A stretch of DNA of 64,000 bases from Antedon mediterranea (Eukaryota; Echinodermata; Crinoidea; Comatulida; Antedonidae), in NCBI RefSeq assembly GCF_964355755.1, contig NC_092679.1, forward strand, positions 7,254,001-7,318,000, read 5' to 3'. The translations under genes were made by a program, and so were the position numbers. Shown in pieces: positions 25,201-40,200 of the stretch; position 1 is the stretch's first letter, and every line of letters starts with the position of its first letter. The notes beneath the pieces were generated by a model. That model was not told the origin of the DNA. It ran no database searches and saw only the letters and a list, made by a program, of their open reading frames with translations.

Positions 25201-28200
25201 AGCTTCGATTCTAAAAGAAAATGCTCTAATGTGTTATGCTTATTTTAATCATGGATATAAGGCAATTTAGATGTAAGTTTAGTAAAAATGATTAACACAA
25301 TATATATTATTTTATATGACAACATCATCCACGCAGCATCACATACTGCGCCACAGCAGCACATAAAAGTGTGAGGTGACAGATGTAGAACATTTCTGAA
25401 TATTAGTAAAGTAAATATGAGCATGACATGAACTACTTTCTTTCATTTAATTTTGTTGTCTTTGCAATAATCATAAAAAGCAGATTTATGACAAGAATTG
25501 CATTGCAAGTAAGTATGTTGTGCTCAGGTCAAATTGTAATCAGTTAGTTATATTAAATGTTGGTTAAATCCTAGTGTAGTATTTATATCTAATTCTTTCC
25601 ACTTCAGGATGGTCACAAGATCTTTGAATAACTTCAAATAATTCTCCAGGTTAAATGTCGCCTTTTTACTTGCCATAGTAAATTGTTTTGAATATTTTTA
25701 TAAGTGGTTCACTAGAGAACATTAACAATATAATAATAATAATTTTTTAATTCAAATATTCAAAGTCTTTTTTTTTAATCTTCATTTTTCATGTTTTTGG
25801 TGGAAAATACATCTTTAACTGTCTTGAAGTACAAATATATTTGTAACAGTTTCAGCCATTTAAATATAAGAGGTTTAGCAATTCAATTAATTTTAGGTCA
25901 TCAACCACGTACAAGCTTTAGCTTTTTGTTGGTCCTTTTCATCTTTTATTTTCTTTGGACGAATAAAATTAAATGAAAGTGTAAGTCCATAAACATGTGA
26001 ACCCCAGAATTATTACATTTTGGACTTCATAAAAATGTGTTTATAGAACACTAGATTAAAACACGGTCTTGGACAGTGGAAATTGCATATTTTGTTGTGG
26101 CATGTAAATGTCTGTTTACATCAACAACAAATTCTATACAAAGACAATGCAATACAAGACGTAACTACAACAATTAAAGCTTCTTTGAATTTTATTCATA
26201 TATTTATATAAGAAACCTTGTTTGTTTTTACTTGGAAAATCATTTAATAAATACAGTACATACAAAGTCATAACATTACTAAACAATTATTGACATTACA
26301 GAAAAATACATTTCTAGATTTTCCATGGGTTGCCAAAAGACCATAAGAGCTTATTTCCATTGTGGTCCTGTTGCCACTCTCTCTTCCAGGGCTACTCTCG
26401 TATAATATATATAATAATAGATGCATATAGATAGGCAAATCAACTTTTACTGTAGTATGACGTCAAGTAAGTGACCTTCCTTCGCCGGGGAACAAAACAG
26501 GCACGCATTCTACCAACAAATTATTGGACTATGTTTCCGTTTAGGATCGCACATGAGTGCTTGCGTACACTGTGAACATGGTTACCATGTCGGATATACG
26601 TCAGAATACGCTAGAAGCCATTTTGACATTTTTCAAAACCCTTTATTTTTTAAAATTTATATATCTACAAAAGTAAAAACATCTGTTATGATGAATTGTG
26701 AAGAAAATGATTAAAATAACATCCATTTTACATGCAGTCTTAAAACCTCATGATCGAAAATTGAAAACAATCGCAAGTCTTCATTTCATGTCTGCACACC
26801 ACCTGCTAATTGGCCGACTGCTCACACCTCGGCAATCGATTGTTTTTCTTAATCACTCGACAATGCTGATGGCATTTCTATCGTCTATTGATTTCATGGC
26901 ATAGTTTATCAATCATGCAATATGCTCAGCTGCGGATGTAAGTATAATGAAAAATTGCGCTGATTCTGTTGTCATGGCAATGCCTTTGTTGGGAGACACC
27001 ATCAGAGTGTCTTAATTGTTTTATACTGACATAAGTTGTCAACAATTGTTTACAGAGAACCACGACCTTGATGATGACCTTTGCCTCACTTATTAATTAA
27101 ATTTGTTTTTCATATTTTGAAAAGAAACATTTTGAAGCAATTGGTAGCTTTCAATTTGCGATGACTTAAGTCGTGTATTAATTGACGTTAGTATGTGTTA
27201 TCTCTTTATTTTTTTTCCCTAACATAGTTTTGGTGTTTTTTAGCTCCAGATATAGTTGTCAGTCATCGCAAATTTAAAACTTTCTAAATGTATAATTAAA
27301 TTAATTTTTGTATACGGTTGCTGCCTGCTGCCTAACTCAGTTGCTATAGTATTCTTCTTTTCTTGATGAAGGAATAAAACATTTTCCACATCTTTTTGCT
27401 AATTTTTTTCTTTTTTATTAAACAATATTAATTAAATTACTCTAAACATGTCACTGTATAGCTTCCAAATATTAAATTGTAACAATTGAGCCAAAAATAT
27501 TGTGCTTTTTTTAGTTTTACTTTTCATTTAATATTGTACAAAGAATAGGAAAAATACCATTTAAAGATTTAAACCCAGCACCTTAAGAGGCTGCATTATT
27601 GTGTAATTATGAATTTGATCAAAGTAAACAAACGACTATGATCGTCCTAGATTTAATTGATTTCAAGATTCAGTAAAAGCCTCAAAGAAAGCATAAGTAA
27701 CGCTATTGTTGTTCTCCCTAATTGCTACTGAAATATACAACAGCTATATGATACCATTTGAATTAAAATAGCAGAGTCATCTAATAGATGTAGGAAAAGA
27801 TGTTTACGCACTCATGGAAGACCTTCATATTCTATTTGCCAGTCCGTTGTGGCCTATTTTAACGTTCTGTTTACTTCTGATTAAGGATTAGACACTCTGA
27901 ATACGATTGTTTGAACTGTAATAAGGCCTATTATTAGATAAATGGTCAATTTTAGTATACCAACTTGGTAGATGGATATAGAATTTGATGATGTCAGTCT
28001 TAAAGCCAATTCAGCTATATGCCATTACCGATGGCATAAAACCTTTACTTAATGGTATTTATAGAGTAATTTTGTATTAATTCACAGGCATAGTTAGAAG
28101 TTCTTATTAAGTTGTATGGTAAAATTAGAAAATTGCATCAAATGAAGAATTATTAATTCTGATTCAGATTTTGTAGTTCTTACAGAAATTCATGAAAATA

Positions 28201-31200
28201 ATATGTAACTCTTTGTCTATGTTTTTTATGAAATCACGTATTAATTGGATTGTATGACAGATGAAATATTGCAAGTAATTTTGACTGCTTTGGTAAAAGT
28301 TGTATTTTCTAATTTCAATTTAGTTTCAACCAAGAGTGTTTCAATTTATAAGAATAAGACTGAATATCGTTCCACCTGTATCTAATTTTTAAAAATTGAC
28401 TAAAATATTATTAAATCCATTTACAATCTTAAAATCTTACATTGGTCAAATTAGTCGGTGTTAAACTTCCGAATACAAGGTGAGATCGGGGGTGATGTCA
28501 GGTCGTTTACTGTTGCACTGAAAAATAATTTCATTTTTATTCAGACATTAAAACTGTAGTTTGTAATAAAAGAAATGATTTAAATGCTTCTAATTGGTAA
28601 TAAGTAGACCTACATTGCTTTTTTATAATTTTAACATTTTTTTTCAAATGCTTATTTATGTAAGCTTTATAAATCTTAATACATAAAGCTTGGATGTCAT
28701 TAAGTTGGTAAGCCATTGTTTCATTGGTAAGCCATTGTCCGTAGGTCTGCGATCTAGCAAAAGTTAACTGACTGAACAATAAAACAAAATGTTTAAAAGA
28801 AAAAGAAACCTTCTCGATAAACACTTAATATATACTGCATTAAAATATTTAAGTTATAACTAAGCGTTTTTAAATATTTATTTATTTATTTCTATCTCAA
28901 CAGCTGTAATTTGCCTTTGAATTGATATTTAATATATTATACATAATGGTTAGAACATCTGCATGTCAAGCAGAATATTACATGTTCGAATCTCAGTTGA
29001 GGCAGCTTTTTCCCATTATCACAGATTTCCTAATTTTTATAGATTAAAATGAATTAATTAAAAAAAAAAAAATATTTAGTATATCACCGGGTGGTTTATA
29101 ATTTCCTCTGTTGAGGACATAATTTAAAATATGTCGGTATTTATTTCCTCTTTTCAGAATCCCAATTGAAACATTCTTACAGATGTATAGACCGGGCGCC
29201 CAGAAGATTTATTCATGTGAAAAGATACAAAAGGTTTGATGATGTAGTTAGGTGCGTATTAGGGCGAGATGCAATATTCGACATTGCTGTCTGGTCACAG
29301 CCTGTACGGGGCCTGTGGGGATCATAACATAGGGGGGTAAAAATCCATTTATTCATGTGAACCAATACAAGGATAAACTTTTTTGGATATCATTCGCAGT
29401 GGGCTACTAATTATTACATCACCAATGACAGCAACTTTATCCTGTACGGGGCGCCAAACAGCAACATTTTAGGGCCACGCCCAAATGGGTTTATTCATGT
29501 GAAGCGATACAAGGTTGAATCTTTTTTTAATGGCAGCAGTACATATTGGGGATGAAAAAAACACCAATGACAGCAACTTTATCCTGTACATAAGCTCAGA
29601 CAACAGCCCTAAAGGTCCGCAGTTTCCCCCTATTCGGCTATATACTCGGCGCGTATGTCGTCTTATGGTGTTCAGCTGGGTTAGAAATACGTGATACGGA
29701 CTCGGACTGAAAATAAATACACAGTAGAATGCTAAAACAATAAATAAAGAGAGCAGTTGTTTCCTGTACCAAATCATCAAACATCAAACTCTTAGGAACT
29801 CGCCCCAAATGGGTTTATCCATGAAGTATATGAATCATTTTTGAAAAAATGTTGTTTTTTTTTTCACTTTATCCGGTACACAGCAGCTCAAATGCCCGAG
29901 GCTCCATTCGTGATCAACAATGTCGATAATACAAACACATTCACGATAACGAGTGACTTTTATTTTACAATTGAAATATATCTTTATTTTGGAATAATAA
30001 ATAACACCAACAAAAACACTTAAAAAATAACTAACAGCAGATTTGTATTTTAGGGTAACATTTTGAACAATCAATATTATATCAAAATCATTATTTCGAT
30101 CAAAATAATATAATTTAAGAATATTTTTCAGATAAACTAAATAATTACACTCATAATGATCGACACCGGTACCGATTATTGTACATTATTATTATAACTC
30201 GATTTAAATATTGTTTTAATTACACACTAGACACTAGTGATATGTCTATATGAAAAAAGGCAACGAAATCTAAATTTGCAACATTTTGAATAAACCCATT
30301 TGGGCGTGGCCCTAAAATGTTGCTGTTTGGCGCCCTGTACAGGATAAAGTTGCTGTCATTGGTGATGTAATCATTAGTAGCCCACTGCGAATGATATCCA
30401 AAAAAGTTTATCCTTGTATCGCTTCACATGAATAAATGCATTTTTACCCCCCTATGTTATGATCCCCACATAGCCTGGGTGCAGTACAAATTTTGCGGGA
30501 AAAAAGTATAGGAAAATGTTTTTCTTTTTTTTCTGATAGAGTATACCATATAGAATGTCAGAAAAAAAATCCCCATCCCAGGGTCTTGGGTAAAAGTTTT
30601 TACGGCACTTTTAAATTTTGGCCTATATAACACACACAAATGCCTATTAACACACACAAATACCTATATATAGGGGATAGGGAAAACCAATTCACATTTT
30701 TTTTAACTTGGAGTTGTGTTATGATGATTAAAATTTGCTGAGGCTTACTTTAATAACTACTTCTCATAGTAGTTGATAAATCGAGTCGATAACAATGACA
30801 TCATAATGCCAGAATCCAATATGGCGTCCAATTTGGCGGAAAAAACAGGGTATTGCTAAACCCCGCAAACCCTTGCAAACCTCCAAAAAAACATAGCAAA
30901 CCCCACCGAACCAACATAAAAGTGATTGAATCATGTAGTGTACGACCCACTGGGTATATCCATGTAAAAAAAAAAAAAATTCTACTGTTAACTACTTATT
31001 TTTGGGGTAAAACATCATTTTTTAGTCAAAAATGATTGCTAAACCCTGCAAACCTCCAAAAAAACATAGCAAACCCCACCGAACGAACATAATAAAAGTG
31101 ATTGAATCATGTAGTGTACGACCCACTGGGTATATCCATGTTTTTAAAAAAATAAAATTTATACTGTTAAATACTTATTTTTGGGGTAAAACATCATTTT

Positions 31201-34200
31201 TTGGTAAAAAATGATTGCTAATTTTTAACCAAAACATGATGTTTTATCCCAAAAATAAGTAGTTAACAGTAGAAATTTTAATTTTTTTTACATGGACATA
31301 CCCAGTGGGGCGTACACTCCATGATTCAATCACTTTTATTATGTTGGTTCGGTGGGGTTTTCTATGTTTTTTTTTTAGGTTTCCAGGGATTGCGGGGGTT
31401 TAGCAATACCCTGTTTTCCCCGCCAATTTAGACGCCATATTGGATTCTGGCATGATGATGTCATCGTATCGACTACTATGAGAAGTAGTTATTAAAGTAA
31501 GCCTCTACTAATTTTAATCATTAAAACACAACTGCAAGTAACAAAAACTGTTAATTGATTTTCCCTATCCCCTATATATAGGTATTTGTGTATGTTAATA
31601 GGAATTTGTGTGTGTTATATAGGCCAAAATTTAAAAGTGCCATAAAAACTTTTCCCCAAGACCCTGGGATGGGGATTTTTTTTCTGACATTCCATATGGT
31701 ATACTCTTTTCCTATACTTTTTTCCTGCAAATGTGTATAATAATTGTTCTGCACCCAGGCTACAGTAGGCCCCATGTACAGGCTGTGACTCGGCAGCAAT
31801 GTCGAATATTGCATCTCGCCCTAATACGCACCTAACTAAACCATCAAACCTTTTGTATCTTTTCACATGAATAAATCTTCCGGGCGCCCGGTCTAGTAAT
31901 AAAACAGTGTGAATGTTTGACTTATATATTTTTATCAAACCTTACTTTCTGAAATATAATATATAATTCATCAAATTTCTCCATAAATGTAAAACTTCTT
32001 TTGTTTCTAAACATAACTCTCAAAGATGTATTAAATATTCATTATCCTTAATATAAACAAAATATTTTTTTTCTTTCAGATGACCATTGAAGAATCCCAA
32101 GTTGTATGTTCAGAAGCTAATGTTTCACTACATTTCGTAAGTTCTGTATTGTAAATTGATGGATAGAACCTTAGAGTAAATCAATTACAATGCCTACGTA
32201 GATGTTTGTGTACAGTTTCATTTTCCGGCGTCATCGTCAATTCTTGATTCTTGCTTCCATTTACATTATCAGTTGTTTAAATGATACTGGAGTATCTAAT
32301 GTACTACTAAACTAGGTACTCTATATGCTGATATTTAATTTCATTCTGTCCTTTGGTTCAGTGTGCATGTAAACCTTTTAAAACTATTCATTATATTCAC
32401 AGAGAATTTTCCAAATTGAGTGCCAAAGTACTAATAATAGCAAATGTACTTATTGATGGAATACAGATTGTTTATGACTGCGCAAATTTTTCATTCAAAT
32501 CTTTGCTAATTTATTGAATTTTTAATAAAATGAATTGCGAGTAGTTAACACACTACTGCTACTTACAATTCTTTGTAAAATCAAAACTCTATTAAATAAC
32601 CAGGATGTTCTCTAGGCTAATTTAACTTCATAAAGAATGTGTTTATTTTCCTGCATGTAAAGTAGTCTATTTAATTAATCTATTGTTTTTGTATTTTGAT
32701 TCAGAGCTCTGAAAAAGAAATACTTGAAAATAGATCCTCAAGTTTAAACAGTAAGTAATTTATAAAGTAGATCTTGTATCAGTTGGTCACTACATCTTAA
32801 TGATGCTGTGATGCCCTCTATTTTACTTTAGTGTTTAAATTTATCTACGCAGTTTTGATGATTGTTTCAGAAATGTTTTCTCTTAAGAGTTAGGTTCATC
32901 TTATGTTGTGCATGTAGTGGTATCTGAAACAAGTTGTTTTTTTTACTTTGAAATGTCAAACAGTAATTATTAATTTATCATCCAAGAATTGATTCCACCA
33001 ATTAGATATAAGCACACTAGGTAGATATCAAGTCCTTTTGAAATGTTTATAAATATGTCGATTATAGTTACTGTCAAATTTATATTAACTACATGTTGCG
33101 TCAATTGGCAACACCATTTTACAAAAATCAATTCTGCATACAAAGATTATTGAGTACTTTATACTGGTTAATGACCTGTTTTACATTGATGTCTCTAAGT
33201 CTCTAATTAAGAATCTCATCAATAAAAAAATCCATACAACTCAAGACTACAATAATTAATGACTTCTCCAATTAAGGACCTCTCCAGTTAAATACTACTC
33301 TAATTAATAATAATAATTCAGACTTATATAGCGCATTATTAGGGTATTATTAGTAAAAATAAAATGCCAGAGAATTTAGAAAAATAGGAACCCAAGCTTA
33401 AGAGTAGGTAAACTTTTACTAGGGTAGATGAACTTGAACAACTTGAAAGGGAAATATCTTTCTATTTGCCATTCATATCCAGAAAGACAGAACTTTGTAT
33501 AATAAGTTTGCTGTTTAATTTGTCCACGTGGGAATCACAATAAATTATTAGGCAAATAAATTCCTTTGTAGCTTTGTGACATAAAGATAATTGGCACAAA
33601 ATTATTATATATCATATCATTTAATTATACTTTAACAGGCATAGAGAAACTCAATTATATACTGGAAATTAAGTAATTATAACTGTGTAAATCACTAATG
33701 GTTCCAAAACTCATTTATACTGTAACTAAGATACCTTACCTCTAATTAAAAGTTTTTTTTCGTGTGTGCATGTTCTTTCTTTTTTCTTTTTATTTTTGCA
33801 AATTTTAATGTATTGTTATGTACCAGTCAAAATAAAATTTTACAATTTTACTCTGGAGAATACAAAATCATTGGAGTATAATAGCGTTGAGTCATAATTA
33901 TTTGTTATGTTAAATTCTTAGAACGTATGAATCAAAATTATTTAAATTGCTCTTGTTCTGCAGTGTGGTAATAATTATACCATTTAATTATTGTGAGAAA
34001 TTTAATTTTCAATTAGACTGTTTTGTGTTATCTTTTTCTAGAAGAGAGTAATGAATGAATGAGAGCAGATGGTTTAGATACAAGATAGATTATTTGAAGT
34101 TCTTCTGATCTGAATATGTTGTAGTTTTCAGCTCTGACTTTCTTAAATTCTCCCCAAGTTTAATATTCCAGCTGTGTTAGCACAATACTTGATACACTTA

Positions 34201-37200
34201 CTGCATTCCTCATCTTTTCTTCCTCATTTTGTAGCGAACTATACAGCTTTTTTACTGCTAGGTATGCAAATGATCAGTACTACTAAATACCACCAATGTA
34301 TGTACTCAACCCCTAGCCTCACTAAATATAACTGAACCTAAAGCTCTGTCTACACTATCAAACTAGTTTGACAAAAAAGTGTGATGTGCCCAAATATGTT
34401 AGCGGTGATATGTCCATCATATCATGTCCAAATATAGGCACATTACATTTTATTGTCATATAAAGTTTGACAGTGTAGACAAGGCTTTACCCTCTAAATA
34501 TTCTGTTTCAGAGAATACTAAAGTGTGTTAGCACCCTAACCTAAGGGTGTGTGGTACTATTTATATATATAGAGATGTGTGATGCATGTGGTATCTAGTA
34601 AGACTGTTTGTAACTACCTACAGTCGTTTGTATATGTCCCATGCTTAACAACTTTATATAGACTTAAATAGTAGTCTCAGTGGCATATATTCCAAATAAA
34701 AGTAACTCTTTTTTTTGTATTAAGATGGATGTGGCAGTCTTCATTTAGATGAACTACGCCCTGACAATAATCCACCAGATTTGGTTGAACTCAATTGGCA
34801 ATTTGTGAAGAATATGTGCAATACATTGAATGTGTTTGTGATTCAACTAAAAATAGAAAATAAAGAAAAGAAACAACGGGTGACCAGAGATTGGAAGACG
34901 GTTCCAGATTTAGTTGTATGTTTTACATAGAGGAATTATTATTAAATCAAAAGCAAAATTACTGACAAAATTACAATGTTGATTTGATTTGATTTGATTT
35001 ATTTTGGCACCAGTACATAAAAAATCACAGACATACAATTAAAAATAGCAAATATAAAAAACCATGAATAAAACAAGAAAGGATGCCAAGGATAACTCAT
35101 AAAAGTCCTCTATGGACTTGTTTCCAATGAGGTCCTTTGAAAGAACAGCAAAAAGACATACAATGAAACATATAAAAATTACAAAAAAAACAGCAAAGGG
35201 ACTATCAAAAATAGAAGAAGCGCTTATTAAATAGTTTCTAATGCTAGTGTACGTTCCTGTAGATACTTTTTAACTTTACTTTTAAAACAACAAACAGTTT
35301 GTGATTCCTTAATGTTAATTGGTAAATTATTCCATTCTTTAATAGCATTGTAAAAAAAGGTCACATGTGCCATTGGCTTGATAGTTGGAATTCTAAAATT
35401 AAAATTGCATCCCCTAGTATTGTAATTATGACTGTCTGAAATTCTAATAAAACGATTACATAAATAAGGTGGACAACAATGATTATATATTTTAAAAACA
35501 TGACAGACTCTAAGAAATTCGACACGATTTTGGACTTTTAACATACCAACGTCGTTTAGCTGAGATTGACCAATATGTGATCGGGGACCTAACTTTTTTA
35601 TAAAACGAACCATTTTGTTTTGAGTCGTTTGTAATTTTGATTTTAAATTTTTATTTACCGTAGAAGACCATGAGCAAACCGAACAATCGAACATCGGTTG
35701 GATTAAAGCAAAACTAAGAATTTTGCGACAATGTGAATTAAGAAATGATGATTGGCGGTACAGAAATTTCTGTCTGCCGTTTGCTTTGTTTATAACAGAG
35801 CGGGCAACGACGTCACCTGATACATTTTGGTCAATCTCAATACCTAGATATTTGATAGACTTTGATCCATTTATAGTCATTCCAAAGCAATCTATATTGA
35901 ATTTGTTTACTTTGCTTAATCTACGTTTAGAACCAAACAAGATGCATTCGGTCTTACCCATATGAAGCGAAAGTTGATTGTCGATCAGTAGCTGAATCTC
36001 AATGGAGATACAAATAAAATAACAGGGCCGTACGCAGGGGGGGGGGGGGCAACGGGTGCGTACGCACCCCCCAAATTGCAAAAGGTCCACATTTTATAGG
36101 GTCTTAAAATAAATCGGTAGTGTATTATACATTATATTACGAAAATGGTCCAAAATATATTAATCCGCACCCACCCACCCTGAATAAGCACTGAAAAATG
36201 ACAATGCCGTCGGTATCAGTGGCTGGATCTCAATGGAGATACAAGATAAAATAAGCAAAAACTAAATCAAACAGAAATTGCAGATCTTTCAGGTAGCACT
36301 GGCTCTTCCTCATAAGTGAGAGAGTACTTGGAAAAAAGAGTTAACTAACTCTATAACTGTGATATCCCGTTTCTACCATCAACATAATCAGTGACCTTTT
36401 AATAATTGTACATAAAGCTTTATTGATTTAACTGAATGCTTAGGAAGATATTATAATTGATTTTGATTTTTTTTTTTCAACATAGATTATTAATTCCATG
36501 CATCATGTATTGCGGAAATTAGTGGAATGTTTTTACTTAATACGAGTAGTAGCTGTCAATAATGAAGGAATTCAAGCAATAAGTAATGTAGTCAACTACA
36601 CAGGTAAACATTTATTTTGAAAAAGAAAAAGGCAGATGTCTTAACTTCTGTAATTGAATAACGGTTATGTCTCAAAGTCACAAATTATTTGTCTGTTCAA
36701 CAATTACTGATTTCTTCTACACATATTAATTGGACCACAACCAGGGGGAACAGAGGTGGTTCCAAGATTTTTTTAAACAGGGAAGCGTACTAGCCTATAA
36801 TATTATTGTCTTTCTAAAATCAATTTCAAAATGTAGTTAAATAATAATCCATAGCGCTACCCCAGTTAGTAAGTATCCGCTCCTGAGGAAACGGTCTTAA
36901 TTTTGTGAAAATATGTTAAACTGTAAATTTTCTGTTAAAGGGTGAAATAAGCATCTCCACTTTTATAAAATGGTCCTTCCTGTTAGTATCAAGCCACATT
37001 TTGTTTATAGTCGATTTTTTATTGAATTGAAATATTAATGCATAATATTTCTCATCTGTACCATATCTCATCTAAATACCACAAAATCGCAATAATTCTT
37101 TACTTATTCATAATCGTCTGAATAACTGAAACTGTTTGTAGAAGGAATGAAATATTAATACATAATATTGCCAGCCTGATTTGTACACAGTAATATCTCC

Positions 37201-40200
37201 ATTTTATTTATTATATTAAAAGTTTTTTTAACACCACAAAATCGTTGTAATTCCTCCCTTAATCATTTTCTACTAAATTCTTTTTCCAATCTCTATGCTT
37301 CATGCTTATAATATTATCTTTTTCCAGCCTATCCGGTGCCTATTAATCCGTCTATTATATTTTCAAATTCAAATAACAATTTATATGCTATGATCGATTT
37401 GAAGCCTTATGTTGGTAAGTCATGTCACATAAATTTATTTTTTAATGTAATTTTATTATATTTGGTTTCCATAAAACGAATTATTTAGTTAAAAAACTAA
37501 TTGAAATTCTATATATGAATGTGAAATATTCCTTGCTACTAGCATTTATAATATAATTATTCATTTTTTTAAATTAATTCCCTGCCTGAGCTACTTATAA
37601 AATCCCCCTCAGTCAATATATTTAATTCGTGCCTATTTAAGGCTACTTGGCACTAACCTCAACTTTTTACATCAAATATTAAGTGTATAAAAAATAATTT
37701 TAAAGAAAAAAAATTTGACTTTAGCACAATAACATGCAAGCAAATCATAAGCGTAATGTCAGAATGACAGAAAACGTTTGAGGAGAGAGAGAGAGAGTCC
37801 TCATTGTTGTTTTCATATTTTTTCCATAGGATGGGAGAATACACTACATTATTGGAATGTAAAAATAGATAAAACTGGAAGTGAAAACCCATTTGCTCCA
37901 AAATTTCCTAAGGTAAATAAATTCTTTATTATTTGTATAATTTTGTTTTATCTTGTAGCACAAATATTTTAATATTTAAGTATTTTTTTACAGAGTCTTA
38001 CACATCTAACAAATGAAACACAATCTGATTGGCTGGGAGAAACTAGTAATCTCATTGGTCACTCATTTATATTTACTGTGAGTTGAAAATAATCTTTATT
38101 ATTTCTACTAAAAACCAGACTCCCTGAAAAGTGCTAAATGTTTTCCTATGATGTAGAATTCATTCCAAGTACCAAAATGTCTAGCAATCATTTTAAGCCA
38201 ATTCAAAGTTGTTAGTTTTGGAAAAGAGTGCGGTAGTGTAAGTAAAACCCTTCTACTATTTAACAGCCAAATGAAATAAATGCTGCATAAACATTATTCA
38301 GTCTTTTTGTTTTCATCTCTACAAATGAGCTACTAAGCTTTTTGGGCTAGGTGCGGTTAAGACAGTGGAACCGTAATTACCTAGCCATAACATCATAAGG
38401 GTGCGAGGCTCATACACTCCATGGTTCTGGTGGTAGAATGAGTTGTACACACACAGTCACCAATCATAACTGGGCCCTCTAGAAGAGGTCACCCAGTATA
38501 AATAAATAATAATAAATAAATAAAGGTTCTAAAAAAGTAGTTCTCTTTTATATCATCTTTTGCTTGTTTCCATTCTTTCAGTTTGAACCTGTCTGTATTT
38601 GTGTATCTCATAAAGCAGTAATAGAAGTTGTGAAAGTTGAATATGGTGAGCGTGGCCTAATAGAACCTCAACAGTCAATAGGTAGTTACCAACATATTTA
38701 TATATTTGAATTTGTATGTATAGTAGTGCTTCTGTTTATTACTATGTGACTGCTTTGTTGTATGAGTTTGAGCAAAATGAATTTAAGTCTTGACCATGGA
38801 TTGGGTGTAAAGCATTATTATTTTGATGTCGGATCTGTTTACCAAATTTTGTAATGTTTTTAATATCATTGAACAATTTTTTATTTATTTTGATTGTTAT
38901 CTCAAATTTTGTAAGGTTTTTTAATAATATATAAAATATCAAAACTTTATTTATTTTCATTTTAGCACATGATTCATCGCTACGGTCCAACGACCTCGAG
39001 ATCCAACAGTATCCCGACATCAGAAACTCAACTATATCTGTTTACGTTGAATGGACAAAATGGAAAGAAGAAATGCCCGCTACTGCTCTTGACAAAATAA
39101 CATCATTTATTGTACATTGGGGTAACGCAACAAATGAAGGAATTATGATAACAATTATAAAAACTGAAGGAGAAGTTGAATTACCACCAGTAAGTTAAAT
39201 TTCTAGAATTTAATTTCTTAAATATACTATAAATAAAAAAGGTTATATAGTTCTGTCTACACTATCAAACTAGTTTGACAAAAAAGGTGTGGTGTGCCCA
39301 AATGTACTGGTGATATGCCCAAATATGGTAGTGATATGATGTCATCGTATCCATATATGGATCCATACTTGTTCAAAATATTCTTTTTTTTTTTACAATT
39401 AAAAGCACATTCAGAATACCAGACATATTAGGCCAGGTGTTGACTGTATTGCATGAACACCCACACTTTACAAAATGATACATGTTGATATAGCTATACC
39501 AATATTCTTTCCACAGGATCAATTCAACATTACTTTACATGGCTTGTTACCAAATACTGACTATGGAATACAGGTATTACTTCTTTCATTCTTACTAGAT
39601 GGAATTATTGCCCATAAATTTACCTTTCTTCCAAGACTAACAACCCTAATTATGTTTTACCATTCACATTTGGAATGTTATTAGACAGATGGTTGGACTT
39701 GTACCTGCTATTTTAATTCTATAAAAACTTATAATAATAATATAAAAGGCATTATATTTAAATCAATGTTTGACTGGAAAAATGTATATATTATTATTAT
39801 GTATTAATGATAATCAAATATTACTTTAAAGGTCATAGTACGGAGAGGGAGTACTGAGCAGTTGAACTATAACATGTTCCATGCAACAGAATTCACTACA
39901 AGTAAGTTTTTATAATTATTAATCAACAATTTCTTAATTTCTTACTGCTCCTCTTTAGCCCATTCTCCCCCACCCCCCTCACCTGATTTCTAGCCGTCTT
40001 CTTCTCCCATTTCTACTCCTCTCTTTCACCCTAATCCTACCCCTTTACCCTATTTTCTACCATAATGACTTGTATATTTATATCAGCTTTGTGTATGTGT
40101 TATGATTGTTTGTTTGTGTAGACTAAGTGTTTTACCATTAATATAGCTAAATCTTTGAATACAATTCTACAAAACAAAAATTTATTTTTCATTCATGTTT

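Noticed and set aside
26698-26904. A 68-codon frame in the RTK intron
   Set aside because: No similarity recognised, no splice context, and a length expected by chance.
29469-31938. Several 60-107-codon frames
   Set aside because: All lie in the fold-back element and its inverted copies, with matching frames in both arms. None resembles a transposase.
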